DNA of 64,000 bases from Afifella marina DSM 2698 (GTDB lineage: Bacteria > Pseudomonadota > Alphaproteobacteria > Rhizobiales > Afifellaceae). Every line of letters starts with the position of its first letter. Position 1 is the first letter of the stretch. Made by a program: the position numbers and the translations under genes. The stretch is from the NCBI RefSeq assembly GCF_900102695.1, contig NZ_FMVW01000003.1, positions 62,001 through 126,000 of the forward strand, in the 5' to 3' direction. The notes under the pieces are model-generated. The model made no database searches. It saw only the letters and a program-made list of their open reading frames with translations, and was not told the DNA's origin. This document shows, piece by piece, positions 26,762 through 36,410 of this stretch.

Positions 26762-26776
26762 TTAACGAATGCTTAG
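26762..26776. promoter_or_regulatory. Possible CtrA box
   Basis: TTAA-N7-TTAG, one base from the alphaproteobacterial CtrA consensus TTAA-N7-TTAA, located 52 bases before the TPR lipoprotein gene of the pilus locus. CtrA controls Flp pilus genes in Caulobacter and relatives. A single near-match is weak evidence on its own. Confidence 0.3.
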
Positions 26777-26827
26777 CCAGTGAGGCCTACATCTTGGCGC
26801 ATAACGTGCCAGAACGGGACAGCCTCC

Positions 26828-27637
26828 ATGCGGATGCGGCCAAGTCAGAAATCAGGTGCGGCGCTTCTTCGAACCGCTGCCATTCTTTCGCTCGTGGCCT
26901 TTGCGGCGGGATGCCAGAGCCGGCAGGCCGATGCGCCTCGCACCACCGGCTCGATCGGCGCGACACAGACGCTCGAAGTGTCCAATCTCAGCCACGACCA
27001 GGCGCTGCGCGCCGTCCAGGCCTGGGGCGCGCGGTACAGCAGCGATGAAAAAGACAGAGTCGCGGCGCTCAATTATGCGGCAGCGTTGCGGGCGGCCGGC
27101 CAGCCGTCTCAGGCCGTGGCCGTTTTGCGCAAAGCCATCATCTTCCATCCGAAAGACCGGCAGGTGCTTGCCGCCTTCGGCAAGGCGCTTGCCGAGAACG
27201 GAGAGTTCCAGGAAGCGTTGGCGACCGTGCAGCGGGCTCAGCATCGCGACAATCCGGATTGGCGCCTGCTCGCGACGGAAGGGGGTATCCTCGATTCCGT
27301 CGGCCAGAACGAACAGGCGCGTCAGGCCTACCGTCAGGCGCTCGTGCTCGCCCCCGGCGAGCCGCAGATCCTCAACAATCTCGGCATGTCCTACACGCTG
27401 ACCGGCGAGCTCGACGAGGCCGAGAAAGTGCTCCGCCAGGCGGCCGCCAACCCCACCGCATCAGCGAAGGTGCGCCAGAACCTGGCGCTCGTCCTCGGGC
27501 TTCAGGGGAATTTCCGCGAGGCGGAGGCGGTCGCTTCGCAGGATCTCTCGCTTGAAGAAGCACAAGCAAACATCGCCTATCTGCGGGCGATGCTGGCCCA
27601 GAAAGACACCTGGAAGGACATCAAGCAGGCGGGCTGA
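26828..27637 (+). CDS. TPR-repeat lipoprotein, TadD-like pilus assembly protein
   Basis: A 269-residue lipoprotein. The lipobox is FAAGC with Cys29 after a hydrophobic signal; the mature part is built from tetratricopeptide repeats (about residues 75-240, for example LNYAAALRAAGQPSQAVAVL and LNNLGMSYTLTGELDEAEKV). TadD proteins of this design help place the pilus secretin in the outer membrane. It converges with tadC, 85 bases away, which supports the assignment. ATG 26828 is used because the preceding in-frame ATG at 26780 would bury the signal peptide. Confidence 0.85.
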   Translation: MRMRPSQKSGAALLRTAAILSLVAFAAGCQSRQADAPRTTGSIGATQTLEVSNLSHDQALRAVQAWGARYSSDEKDRVAALNYAAALRAAGQPSQAVAVLRKAIIFHPKDRQVLAAFGKALAENGEFQEALATVQRAQHRDNPDWRLLATEGGILDSVGQNEQARQAYRQALVLAPGEPQILNNLGMSYTLTGELDEAEKVLRQAAANPTASAKVRQNLALVLGLQGNFREAEAVASQDLSLEEAQANIAYLRAMLAQKDTWKDIKQAG

Positions 27638-27722
27638 GGGGCATCGCCGCAACGCCAGCGATCCTGCGTTTTCGGCCCCACCCGCAGCATCTGGCCTCGC
27701 GCGCGCAAAATGCCGCCGCGCC

Positions 27723-28688
27723 TCAATTCATCGCCATCACCTGGATCGCCGCCGGCGTGATGATCACGGCGAACAGGACCGGCAGAAAGAACAGGATCAT
27801 CGGCACGGTGAGCTTCGGCGGCAGCGAAGCCGCCTTCTTTTCGGCCTCCGCCATGCGCATGTCACGGTTTTCTTGGGCCAGTACGCGCAGGGACTGGCCG
27901 AGCGGCGTGCCGTATTTTTCCGCCTGAACGAGGCTCGTCACGACCGCGCGCACACCCTCGACACCGGTGCGCTTGCCGAGATTCTCATACGCCTTGCGCC
28001 GATCCTGGAGATAGGAGAGCTCCGCCGTCGTCAGCGACAGTTCCTCCGCCAGTTCCACCGATTGATGGCCGATCTCCTCCGACACCTTTCGGAAGGCCGA
28101 TTCGATACCCATGCCCGATTCGACGCAGATGAGGAGGAGGTCGAGCGCATCCGGCCAGGCCTGCTTGATGGCCGTCTGGCGCTTCGTCGTGCGGTTCTTC
28201 ACGTAGAGCCCGGGCAGATAATAGCCGAGATAGGCGGCTGCCACGACGATCACGAGCTTGATCGTGGGAGGCTGATCGATTGGATCGAGACCGAAGAGAT
28301 AAAGCGCCGAGGCGATGAACATCCCGAGCGGCGCGAGAAGGCGAGCCGCGAGAAAGAAGAGAACCGGATTCTGGCCGCGCAGGCCCGCCATTCTGAGCTT
28401 GTTGACGATCTCGCCGTCTTCCGCCTGCTTCAGAAGGTTGAAGCGGTCGACGAAGTTTTTGACCCAGCGCGTCGGTTCGGGCTTCAGCGTCGCCTGTTTC
28501 TTGGCGGCATCCAGCTTGGCACGCTCGCGCGCGCGGATACGCTCACGCTCACTCGACACCTGCTTCATACGCGCGGAAAGATTGTCGCCGGCAAGATAGG
28601 GCCAGGCGAGAACGACGATCGCCGAGAACACCGACAGCGCCGAGGCAAGGGCGATGAAGAGATCGGCATTTTGCTGAATGAGGTTCAT
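27723..28688 (-). CDS. tadC: Flp pilus inner-membrane protein TadC
   Basis: A 321-residue type II secretion F-domain protein with N-terminal and central membrane segments, a cytoplasmic GspF-like domain (LLLICVESGMGIESAFRKV, LRVLAQENRDMRMAEAEKKA) and a C-terminal hydrophobic anchor. Together with TadB it forms the inner-membrane platform on which the CpaF ATPase assembles Flp pili. It is 9 bases after tadB and is the last gene of the leftward cpa/tad run. Confidence 0.92.
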   Translation of the reverse strand: MNLIQQNADLFIALASALSVFSAIVVLAWPYLAGDNLSARMKQVSSERERIRARERAKLDAAKKQATLKPEPTRWVKNFVDRFNLLKQAEDGEIVNKLRMAGLRGQNPVLFFLAARLLAPLGMFIASALYLFGLDPIDQPPTIKLVIVVAAAYLGYYLPGLYVKNRTTKRQTAIKQAWPDALDLLLICVESGMGIESAFRKVSEEIGHQSVELAEELSLTTAELSYLQDRRKAYENLGKRTGVEGVRAVVTSLVQAEKYGTPLGQSLRVLAQENRDMRMAEAEKKAASLPPKLTVPMILFFLPVLFAVIITPAAIQVMAMN

Positions 28689-28697
28689 GGCCGGGCG

Positions 28698-29690
28698 CTA
28701 GAAATCAAAGTTGATCATTTTGCGCATCACGAGGATGCCGGTCATCATCCAGAACGCAGACGCCGCCAGGACGATATGGCCGAGCGTCGTTGTAAAGAGC
28801 AGAGCGATGTAATCGGGGCTCGTCAGATAGACGATCGACCCGACGATGATCGGCAGGCTACCGATGATCATCGCCGAGGACTTCGCCTCCGAGCTCATCG
28901 CCTTGATCTTTCCGGCCATCTTCTTGCGCTCGCGTAGAACCTTGGAGAGGTTCGACAGCGCCTCGGCGAGACTGCCGCCCGTGCGCGATTGGATGGCGAT
29001 GACGATGGCGAAGAAATTCGCTTCCTGCAGCGGGATGCGTTCGGGCAGCTTGGAAACCGCCTCATCGAGCGGCATACCGAGCGTCTGGTCCTCGATGATC
29101 TCGCGGAATTCAGTCGAAACCGGCGGCGAGGCTTCGGCGGCGATGATTTTCATGCAATCGATCAACGGCAGACCCGCCTTGACCCCGCGCACCACCACGT
29201 CGAGCGCGTTCGGGAATTCGGCCGTAAACTGCTTGAAGCGGCGCTTGCGCAGGAAATTCACATATCCATAGGGCAGAAGAATGCCGAGGCCGATGCCGAA
29301 ACCCACTGCAGGCACAAGGGGCAGAATGCCCAAGAGCACCAGAAGCGTAATCGCCAAAAGCGCGGTGACGGCGCAAATCACGGTGAAAGTCCTGGCCGAC
29401 CAGGAAAGGCCGGCCTGACGCATACGCAAGACAAGGGTCGGTTTGCGGCTGCGTTTCGATTTCTGCTGCTCTTCGATCTCGCGCAGCGTTTCTTCCACGC
29501 TGCGGCGCCGGCGGCCTTCTTCGCCACCCTTGCGCTCCGTGGTGAGAGGACGAGCGGTGACCCCTTCGACACGCTTTTGACTGCGCGAGCCGCCTCCGAG
29601 CCCCGACGAAAAGAGCGCGAAGATCACGCCCCCGACCGAGAGGATTATGACGCCGACAAGGGCGAGCTTGATCATCTCGGGCGTCAGCAC
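28698..29690 (-). CDS. tadB: Flp pilus inner-membrane protein TadB
   Basis: A 330-residue partner of TadC starting at GTG 29690. Architecture: an N-terminal membrane segment, a long basic and Glu/Arg-rich cytoplasmic region (about 35-90), two membrane segments, the GspF domain (FPNALDVVVRGVKAGLPL, FAIVIAIQSRTGGSLAEAL) and a C-terminal anchor. The charged region is typical of alphaproteobacterial TadB. It sits between cpaF and tadC. Confidence 0.92.
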   Translation of the reverse strand: MLTPEMIKLALVGVIILSVGGVIFALFSSGLGGGSRSQKRVEGVTARPLTTERKGGEEGRRRRSVEETLREIEEQQKSKRSRKPTLVLRMRQAGLSWSARTFTVICAVTALLAITLLVLLGILPLVPAVGFGIGLGILLPYGYVNFLRKRRFKQFTAEFPNALDVVVRGVKAGLPLIDCMKIIAAEASPPVSTEFREIIEDQTLGMPLDEAVSKLPERIPLQEANFFAIVIAIQSRTGGSLAEALSNLSKVLRERKKMAGKIKAMSSEAKSSAMIIGSLPIIVGSIVYLTSPDYIALLFTTTLGHIVLAASAFWMMTGILVMRKMINFDF

Positions 29691-29736
29691 GGCCGCGCCC
29701 TCTCACACCTGCGACGATCTCTGGCCCGGGCTCCGC

Positions 29737-31212
29737 TCATGCGCGCATCGGCTCGTCCGCCTCGGCAGCATCGAGAGCCGCGGCAAGGCGCTGTTCTTCG
29801 TTGAAATAGCGCGCCCGGTCCCAGAAGGCGGGACGGCCGATGCCGGTCGAGCGATGGCGGCCGAGAACGCGCCCATCCTTGTCTTCGCCTACGATGTCAT
29901 AGACGAAGAGATCCTGCGTGATGATGACGTCGCCTTCCATCCCGAGCACCTCGGTGATGTGGGTGATGCGGCGCGAACCGTCGCGCAGACGCGCGGCCTG
30001 GACGATGACGTCGATCGAGGAGACCATCATTTCGCGGATGGTGCGCGAGGGCAGCGCGTAGCCGCCCATGGTGATCATCGATTCAATACGGCTCAGCGCC
30101 TCACGCGGCGAGTTGGCGTGCAAGGTGCCCATCGAGCCGTCATGGCCCGTATTCATAGCCTGTAGGAGGTCGAAGGCTTCCGGTCCGCGCACCTCGCCGA
30201 CGATGATACGTTCCGGGCGCATACGCAGGCAGTTCTTGACGAGATCACGCATCGTCACCTCACCCTCGCCTTCGAGGTTCGGCGGACGGGTCTCCAGGCG
30301 CACGACATGCGGCTGCTGCAATTGCAGTTCGGCCGCGTCCTCGCAGGTGACGATACGCTCGTCGTGATCGATGTAGCGGGTCAGGCAGTTCAACAGCGTG
30401 GTCTTGCCCGAACCAGTGCCGCCGGACACCAGCACGTTGCAGCGAACCCGGCCGATGATCTGCAGAATGGTCGCGCCTTCCGGCGTGATCGTGCCGAAGC
30501 GGACGAGCTGATCGAGGGTGAGCTTGTCCTTCTTGAACTTTCGAATGGTGAGAGCGGGCCCGTCGATCGACAAAGGCGGAGCAATGACGTTGACGCGCGA
30601 TCCATCGGGCAGGCGCGCGTCGCAGATCGGGCTCGATTCGTCGACCCGGCGGCCGACCTGGCTGACGATACGCTGGCAGATATTCAGAAGCTGCGCGTTG
30701 TCGCGGAAGCGGATGTCCGTCTCCTCGACCTTGCCCAGAACTTCGATGAAGACCTGCTCGAAACCGTTGACCATGATGTCGGCGATGTCGTCGCGCGCCA
30801 GCAGCGGCTCGAGCGGCCCATAGCCGAGAACATCGTTGCAGATATCTTCAAGCAGCTCCTCCTGCTCGGAGATCGACATCACCAGGTTCTTCACCGTGAT
30901 GATGTCGTTGACGATATCGCGGATTTCCTCGCGCGCCTGCTCGGCATCCATCTTGGCAAGCTGCGACAGGTCGATCGTGTCGATCAGCGCGCCGAAGATC
31001 TGCGTTTTGACGCGGTAATATTCTTCCGACTTGCGCGGCCGCGCTGCGATTTTCGCGGACTTCGCCGGCACAGGCGGCGGTGTCAGGCTGGGGGCAGCCG
31101 GGGCCGCCGCCTTCACCGCACTCTCCGATACGGCAGGCTTCTTCTGCGCCTCGGACGATGGCTTCGGTCGTTGCCCTTGTTCGAGCTCGGTGACGCTGCG
31201 CTTGCCGAACAT
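29737..31212 (-). CDS. cpaF: Flp pilus assembly ATPase CpaF/TadA
   Basis: A 491-residue secretion ATPase that powers pilus extension, and possibly retraction, from the cytoplasmic side. The Walker [10 protein letters not shown] lies near residues 262-270, with the Asp and His boxes ([20 protein letters not shown]), Walker [12 protein letters not shown] and [12 protein letters not shown]-like [14 protein letters not shown] following. The N-terminal about 80 residues are Pro/Ala/Lys-rich, as in other CpaF proteins. It is followed by tadB and preceded by cpaE at 15 bases. Confidence 0.96.
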   Translation of the reverse strand: MFGKRSVTELEQGQRPKPSSEAQKKPAVSESAVKAAAPAAPSLTPPPVPAKSAKIAARPRKSEEYYRVKTQIFGALIDTIDLSQLAKMDAEQAREEIRDIVNDIITVKNLVMSISEQEELLEDICNDVLGYGPLEPLLARDDIADIMVNGFEQVFIEVLGKVEETDIRFRDNAQLLNICQRIVSQVGRRVDESSPICDARLPDGSRVNVIAPPLSIDGPALTIRKFKKDKLTLDQLVRFGTITPEGATILQIIGRVRCNVLVSGGTGSGKTTLLNCLTRYIDHDERIVTCEDAAELQLQQPHVVRLETRPPNLEGEGEVTMRDLVKNCLRMRPERIIVGEVRGPEAFDLLQAMNTGHDGSMGTLHANSPREALSRIESMITMGGYALPSRTIREMMVSSIDVIVQAARLRDGSRRITHITEVLGMEGDVIITQDLFVYDIVGEDKDGRVLGRHRSTGIGRPAFWDRARYFNEEQRLAAALDAAEADEPMRA

Positions 31213-31227
31213 ACACTCTTCCCTGGG

Positions 31228-32529
31228 TTACGCGGCCCGCTTCGATTTGGGTTTCGACTTCAGCTTTTCGAGCAAAGGTCCCAAGAGGAGGCTCGATTTA
31301 CGCCCGTGCTTGGTCTCTTTGCGGCCGGTGACAACCTGGGCCAGGTCCATGAAGATCTCATTGACATTGGATTTCGCCGAGGCTTCGGCAATCATCTGGC
31401 CGTTGTTGGCTGCCGTCCCGAAAAGAAGCGGATCAAAGGGGATCACGGCACTCGTCGGCAATTGCAGCGCGGCGGCAAAATCGTCCGCCTTGATCTCCGG
31501 CTGGCGCGGCACGCCGACCTTGTTCAGAACGAGCCTCGGAGGCGCATCGTTGGGCCGCGCCTGTTTGAGGAAGTCGACCAGATTTTTGGTGTTGCGCAGA
31601 TTGGCGAGATCGGGGGTCGCGGTGATGATGATTTCATCGGCCGCAAGCAACGTCTTGCGCGCCCAAGCGGTCCAAAGGTGCGGCAGGTCGAGCACCACCA
31701 TCGGCACATTCGACTGCACGAGATCAAGGACGTGGTCGAAGGCCTCTTCGTCGAAATCGTAGGTCTTGTCGAGCGTCGCGGGGGCAGCGAGCAGGCTCAG
31801 ATGCTCCTGGCACTTGGTCAGGAGGCGGTCGAGGAGGACCTCGTCGAGACGGTCGGAGCCGAAGACGGCGTCCGCCATGCCCTGCGGCGGATCCTCGTTA
31901 AAGTCGAGGCCCGCAGTCCCGAATGCCAGGTCGAGATCGGCGAGGATGACGTCAGAGGCGAAGACGGAGGCCATCGTCGAGGCGAGATTATGGGCGACTG
32001 TTGAAGATCCCACGCCGCCTTTGGCGCCGATGAAGGCGAAGACCTGTCCGAGCTTCGCGCTGCCTTCGTCGCTATAGATATCGGCGATGGCACGGATCAC
32101 GGCCATAACGTCGATCGGCGCGACGAGATATTCGCTGACGCCGCGCCTGATCAGTTCACGATAGGTTGCCACATCGTTGGAATGGCCGATGACGAGAACC
32201 TTCGTGCCGGCGTCGCAGACTTCCGCGAGCTCATCTAGGCGCGCCAGAAGATCTTCTTTCTCCAGGCGGCTTTCGACCACGATCAGATTGGGGGTCGGCG
32301 CGGAGCGATAGAACTCGCAGGCCGCACCAAGACCGCCGGTATGCACCTTGCAATGCGCGCGCGCCATGCGCCGGTCGGAGCAGGCCATATCGAAAGTGGC
32401 AGCGACTTCCGGCGTATCGCAAAATGCCTGGATGGTGACGCGCGGGACCGGCTTGATATCGGCCTTCTCCGTCGTCTCCGGCTCGGACATTCCCTCCGCA
32501 AAGGGGTCGTCGAAATCATTGCTGCTCAT
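31228..32529 (-). CDS. cpaE: Flp pilus localisation protein CpaE/TadZ
   Basis: A 433-residue protein combining an N-terminal receiver-like domain without a proper phospho-acceptor (about 30-155) with a MinD/ParA-type ATPase domain. The deviant Walker A is GAKGGVGSSTVA near residue 170, followed by LADLDLAFGTAGLDF. CpaE positions the pilus machine at the pole. The Lys/Arg-rich C-terminus may bind membrane or nucleic acid. Its neighbours, cpaD at 7 bases and cpaF at 15, match the standard order. Confidence 0.94.
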   Translation of the reverse strand: MSSNDFDDPFAEGMSEPETTEKADIKPVPRVTIQAFCDTPEVAATFDMACSDRRMARAHCKVHTGGLGAACEFYRSAPTPNLIVVESRLEKEDLLARLDELAEVCDAGTKVLVIGHSNDVATYRELIRRGVSEYLVAPIDVMAVIRAIADIYSDEGSAKLGQVFAFIGAKGGVGSSTVAHNLASTMASVFASDVILADLDLAFGTAGLDFNEDPPQGMADAVFGSDRLDEVLLDRLLTKCQEHLSLLAAPATLDKTYDFDEEAFDHVLDLVQSNVPMVVLDLPHLWTAWARKTLLAADEIIITATPDLANLRNTKNLVDFLKQARPNDAPPRLVLNKVGVPRQPEIKADDFAAALQLPTSAVIPFDPLLFGTAANNGQMIAEASAKSNVNEIFMDLAQVVTGRKETKHGRKSSLLLGPLLEKLKSKPKSKRAA

Positions 32530-32536
32530 CGGGCTA

Positions 32537-33241
32537 TCAATCTCCCAAATCGCTGCTGATCAGGGTTATGCCGGACTTGGTCTCTGAACCCGAAGCATAG
32601 TCCTGAAGAACCTTCGCGCGCCGTGTCGCGTTCGCCGGAGACATCTGGCGCGGCTGCAGCAGATCAGCAGGATTGGCCACCATAGCGGCAAGATTGTGCT
32701 GCGAAGCACAGCCGAAGTTGTAGTATTCGCGATTGTCCGTCGTGGCGGTCACGTCGTCCGGCCAGACACCGCATTTCGGTGTCACCGCCTTGACCTTCAA
32801 ATAGGACAGACGCACGGGGGCCGCGCGGCTCGCATTGCTGCGATAGGGCGCAACGCGCACGAGTTCCGGCTCAACCCCCGCCTCCAAGACGGCTGCTCGG
32901 ATGGCGCGCGAGGCCGCCGCGGCTGCGATGTCATTGCCGGAGCCGCTCGGCACCTGAACGGTCACCGAACCGATGCCTGTGTCACGATAGCCGAGAGCGT
33001 AATCGTAAATCGCATCCTTGATCTCAGGCGACAAATGCCCGCCACGCATCCCGATCGGGATATCGAGCGTCTCAGCCTCCTCCGAAACCATAATGGGATG
33101 TCTCAGGCGATAATCCTGCCGCTCGAGTCCGGCTTGGTTAATATTTTGTGACTGGCAACCGGCCAGGAGCCAGGCAGAGAGGACGAGCGCGAACGCTGCC
33201 TTCGCCCCACCCCTGCGGCCATGACATGCGAAGGATTGCAT
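32537..33241 (-). CDS. cpaD: Pilus assembly lipoprotein CpaD
   Basis: A 234-residue outer-membrane-associated lipoprotein: lipobox LLAGC with Cys29. The mature part has the CpaD core, including YRLRHPIMVSE, VPSGSGNDIAA, and the C-terminal NFGCASQHNLAAMVANPADL motif. It works with the CpaC secretin channel. It lies between cpaC and cpaE. Confidence 0.93.
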   Translation of the reverse strand: MQSFACHGRRGGAKAAFALVLSAWLLAGCQSQNINQAGLERQDYRLRHPIMVSEEAETLDIPIGMRGGHLSPEIKDAIYDYALGYRDTGIGSVTVQVPSGSGNDIAAAAASRAIRAAVLEAGVEPELVRVAPYRSNASRAAPVRLSYLKVKAVTPKCGVWPDDVTATTDNREYYNFGCASQHNLAAMVANPADLLQPRQMSPANATRRAKVLQDYASGSETKSGITLISSDLGD

Positions 33242-33262
33242 GAAGTCGTTCCCCTTATCCGA

Positions 33263-34780
33263 TCAGTCGAACGAAAATCCGACCTGACCGGCGTAAACAC
33301 CCGTCGGGCGGTCTCCCTGGGCGCCATAGCGCTTGACCAAACTGCCAAGAAAATAAGCCTCGGCGTCATTGGCCATCGCCATATTGTCGTCGGGACGAGC
33401 GAGTTTCTGCGGCGACACCGGTTTGACCACGTAGGGTGTGATGATGACGACAAGCTCCGTTTGGGAGCGCAGGAAATCCTTGGAGGAGAACAGAGCCCCG
33501 AGAATTGGCAAGTGCTGCAATCCCGGCAGGCCCGAAACCGCACGACGGGTTTCGTCCTGGATGAGGCCGGCAATGGCGAAAGCTCCGCCAGAGGGGAGCT
33601 CGACCGTCGTCTCTGCGCGGCGCACGGTAATTCCGGGAATGGTGATACCGGCAGCCGTCGAAAAGGAGCCTTCGGTCGCGAGGTCGCTCACTTCGGTGCG
33701 CACCTTGAGGCTGATGCGACCTGCGTCGAGAACGACGGGCGTGAAAGCGAGATTGACGCCGAACTGCTTGAACGCCACCGAAATGTTGCCGTCGTCATCG
33801 ACTGCAACCGGCACCGGGAATTCGCCACCTACCAAAAAATTGGCTGTCTCGCCGGACACGGCCGTCAGATTGGGTTCGGCGAGGTTGCGCAGCATGCTCG
33901 CCTCTTCCAAGGCCTTGATGCTCGCTGAGAGCTTATTGCCATTGTTGTTCCAGGCAAACCCGCCCGAGGCGGGATCGGTGTTGGTGTTGATCGGAAAATT
34001 GAACGGCGAGAGGCTGCTCACCCCAGTGACAGCACCGCCGCTGATGGCGCCAAAACCTAGATTGCCGTCTTGCAGCATTGCCTGGGTGTTGATGCCGAGC
34101 TGTTTGACGATCTCGCGATTCACCTCCGCAATCGTGACACGCAGATTGACCTGCTCCTGGCCCGTGATCTTGAGGAGGTTGATGATGCCAGGGCCGTCGT
34201 CGGAAGAGCCCCCGTTGCCGCCACCCGTAGTGATGGTGATGGAGCCGGCACTCGTGCCCCCACCGCCACCGGACGATTGAATGAGGCTTCTGGCGATCTG
34301 TTCGGCTTTCTGAGAGGCGCTGGAGGACGGGACATAGCCCGTTAGAACGATCGACCCATTGATGACTTCGGCATTGATCTGGGCGTCGGGAATCGCCGTG
34401 CGGAGAAGCCGGTTCAGCGGTGTCAGATCCGTTTCAACGTAAAGGTCGAGGCTGGCGATCTGCCTTCCGGCGGCATCGAAGAGAAAGACGTTCGCCTGGC
34501 CGGTTTTGACGCCGATCAGATAAAGCCTGGTGGAGGTGCGCAACACCGCATCTGCGATCTCCGGGTTCGAGACGAGGACGTCCCCCGCCGCGCGGGGAAG
34601 CTCCACGACCATGGATTTGTTGACGCCGAGGCGTAGAGGCTGGTTCTGCGAGGCCCCAGTCGCGCTCAGCGTCACGCTGCGAGGAAAGTCGGACGCGGCC
34701 TTGCTCGCCCCTGCCAAGGGCAAGGAAAGAGCAACAAAAGTCAGCATCGCCAGCGCCCATCTGTGCGCATGCCCGATCAT
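33263..34780 (-). CDS. cpaC: Pilus secretin CpaC
   Basis: A 505-residue outer-membrane secretin. After a signal peptide (cleavage near SKAAS) come the pilus-formation N-terminal domain (SMVVELPRAAGDVLVSNPEI), a BON-like domain (INAEVINGSIVLTGYVPS), a Gly/Ser-rich insert (about residues 165-200), and the secretin domain with VSGETANFLVGGEFPVPV and the C-terminal LPILGALFSSKDF. It forms the pore through which Flp pili pass. ATG 34780 has a good AAGGAGAG ribosome site and is preferred over an ATG 12 codons upstream. Confidence 0.95.
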   Translation of the reverse strand: MIGHAHRWALAMLTFVALSLPLAGASKAASDFPRSVTLSATGASQNQPLRLGVNKSMVVELPRAAGDVLVSNPEIADAVLRTSTRLYLIGVKTGQANVFLFDAAGRQIASLDLYVETDLTPLNRLLRTAIPDAQINAEVINGSIVLTGYVPSSSASQKAEQIARSLIQSSGGGGGTSAGSITITTGGGNGGSSDDGPGIINLLKITGQEQVNLRVTIAEVNREIVKQLGINTQAMLQDGNLGFGAISGGAVTGVSSLSPFNFPINTNTDPASGGFAWNNNGNKLSASIKALEEASMLRNLAEPNLTAVSGETANFLVGGEFPVPVAVDDDGNISVAFKQFGVNLAFTPVVLDAGRISLKVRTEVSDLATEGSFSTAAGITIPGITVRRAETTVELPSGGAFAIAGLIQDETRRAVSGLPGLQHLPILGALFSSKDFLRSQTELVVIITPYVVKPVSPQKLARPDDNMAMANDAEAYFLGSLVKRYGAQGDRPTGVYAGQVGFSFD

Positions 34781-34812
34781 CTTCACTCTCCTTTTGGGGG
34801 CAAGGCGCGCAA

Positions 34813-35592
34813 TCATTGCGTCTTCACCAGCTGTTCGTCGCCAAAGCGGATCACCTTGACGGTGCTTGAACGGTTGCGGTCGATGGCGGTATCCGCATCG
34901 TCGGCATCCGCCATGCTCCGCAGCGCGAGCGACAAGGTCCCGCTGCTTGCGGCCGCCGTCACGACCTCGGCTTCGCGCGGGGTCACTTCCAGCGTCGCCG
35001 TCTTACCGATGACGACCGGCTCGCCCTCGCGCTCCTGCACGGTCTGATCGACGGCCAGAACGCGAATATTGCGGAGGATTGTGCGGGTGACCTGAGAGCG
35101 GGATTCGCCGCCTTCCTCAGAGGACGTCAGAAGAATATCGACGCGGTCATTGGGAAGGACGAAACCACCGGCCGCACTTTCGGCCGAAACGCGAACGGCA
35201 ATGGCACGCTGTCCTTCTGGGAGGATCGCCGACATGAAGCCGGACTCGGCGGTGGCGAGCTTGCCGTCGCGGATCGGTTCGCCGTTCAGGAATTGATTAC
35301 GGACGACGACGCCTGAGAGCTTTTCAATCGCATCCGGCCGTGCCGTCTTCTTGATGAAGGCAGGATTGATGCTGTCTTCGGGCCAGGGTTGCCAACGCAT
35401 GTTCGAAACGCTGAGCGTGACGCCTTGCGGAAGATCTGCGGAGGCGACCAGGATGTCGCGCATCGCGACCTGCGGAGCGGGCGTGGCGGCGGGCTCGTTC
35501 GCCGGCCCGCTATCGAGGTTGAGCGCCAGATAGGCGGCCGCACCTCCGGCAAGGAGGGCAACAACCAGGACGATCAATCGGATTGGGGCCAT
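34813..35592 (-). CDS. cpaB: Pilus assembly protein CpaB
   Basis: A 259-residue protein with an N-terminal membrane anchor (IVLVVALLAGGAAAYLAL), a SAF domain (about 45-110, RDILVASADLPQGVTLS) and the RcpC/CpaB C-terminal domain (about 120-240, VRVSAESAAGGFVLPNDRVD). It is a periplasmic part of the Flp pilus machine beside the secretin. It is 32 bases from cpaC and 174 from cpaA; that gap holds short inverted repeats (GTCCC-N5-GGGAC at 35692, GAGGTA-N5-TACCTC at 35745) but no gene. Confidence 0.93.
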   Translation of the reverse strand: MAPIRLIVLVVALLAGGAAAYLALNLDSGPANEPAATPAPQVAMRDILVASADLPQGVTLSVSNMRWQPWPEDSINPAFIKKTARPDAIEKLSGVVVRNQFLNGEPIRDGKLATAESGFMSAILPEGQRAIAVRVSAESAAGGFVLPNDRVDILLTSSEEGGESRSQVTRTILRNIRVLAVDQTVQEREGEPVVIGKTATLEVTPREAEVVTAAASSGTLSLALRSMADADDADTAIDRNRSSTVKVIRFGDEQLVKTQ

Positions 35593-35766
35593 CGCGTGGA
35601 GAACCTCGGCTGACGCAATTCACGCCTAAGGGCGCTCAAGCCGGAGTTTCTTCGGGAATGGTCAAGGTATGGTTAATACGCCGGGCCATCTGTCCCTTTC
35701 TGGGACGCAATCAAAAATTGCCTCGGCCGATCAATCCGTATCCAGAGGTAGAAGTTACCTCGATGA

Positions 35767-36282
35767 TCATGCGAGCCGGGGGAGCCAATCGGTCTGATGA
35801 AACAGAATCAAGGCCGCGGCAGCAAAAGCCACGCCATAGGGCACGCCGCTCTCTCCGTCGCGGAAACGGCCGAGGCAGTTAGGCCAATAATTGGGAAAGG
35901 GGACGCGGCCCATTCGCAGTTGCAGAACGAGGAGGGTCAACAGCCCTCCCAGCACGGAGGCCAGAGCAAAATACGGCAGCACATCGTCCCAGCCGAACCA
36001 CAAGGCGGCTACACTGGCAAGCTTGGCATCACCTCCACCGATCCAGCCGGCAGCAAAAAACGCGAAGGTCACGCAAAAGGTGGCGAGCCCGACAGCGAGG
36101 CTCAGCCCCATTTCATGCAGCGTCAATCCTGCAAGCGGCGCAGCAATCAGCCACAAAATGAGGAGAAATAGGACCAGGACGTTGCGAATCTTGAACGTCA
36201 AAAGGTCCATGATTCCCGCATAGGTCATCAGCAGCGGGAAAAGAAGTAGAACGGCGTATTTGAGAAGAGCGATTGCGGACAC
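35767..36282 (-). CDS. cpaA: Prepilin peptidase CpaA
   Basis: A 171-residue type IV prepilin peptidase of the short (A24) form without a methylase domain. The two catalytic aspartates are visible in AGIMDLLTFKIRN and GGGDAKL, with about six membrane segments around them. It cleaves the leader of the Flp pilin encoded just upstream. GTG 36282 is chosen because GGGAG lies 7 bases before it; an upstream in-frame ATG at 36372 would run through the pilin terminator. Confidence 0.92.
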   Translation of the reverse strand: MSAIALLKYAVLLLFPLLMTYAGIMDLLTFKIRNVLVLFLLILWLIAAPLAGLTLHEMGLSLAVGLATFCVTFAFFAAGWIGGGDAKLASVAALWFGWDDVLPYFALASVLGGLLTLLVLQLRMGRVPFPNYWPNCLGRFRDGESGVPYGVAFAAAALILFHQTDWLPRLA

Positions 36283-36336
36283 GCCATTCTCCCGGAAGGC
36301 ATTGGCCCCGATAATTTCTTGGTCGTCACGGTCCCC

Positions 36337-36368
36337 AAAAGAGAAACGGAGGGCGACAGCCCTCCGTT
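36337..36368 (-). terminator. Intrinsic terminator between the pilin gene and cpaA
   Basis: On the minus strand, a perfect 10-base stem (AACGGAGGGC / GCCCTCCGTT on the plus strand, 36345-36368) with a 4-base loop is followed by TCTCTTTT. It lies about 43 bases after the pilin stop and 55 before the cpaA start. Partial read-through would make pilin mRNA much more abundant than mRNA for the assembly machine. Confidence 0.75.
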
Positions 36369-36410
36369 GCATTTACGCCCGCTGCGAAGGCCAAATCTCG
36401 TGTTTAGCCC

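Noticed and set aside
30307-32004. 565-codon plus-strand frame opposite cpaF and cpaE
   Set aside because: cpaF and cpaE are certain on the minus strand; the plus frame is compositional shadow.
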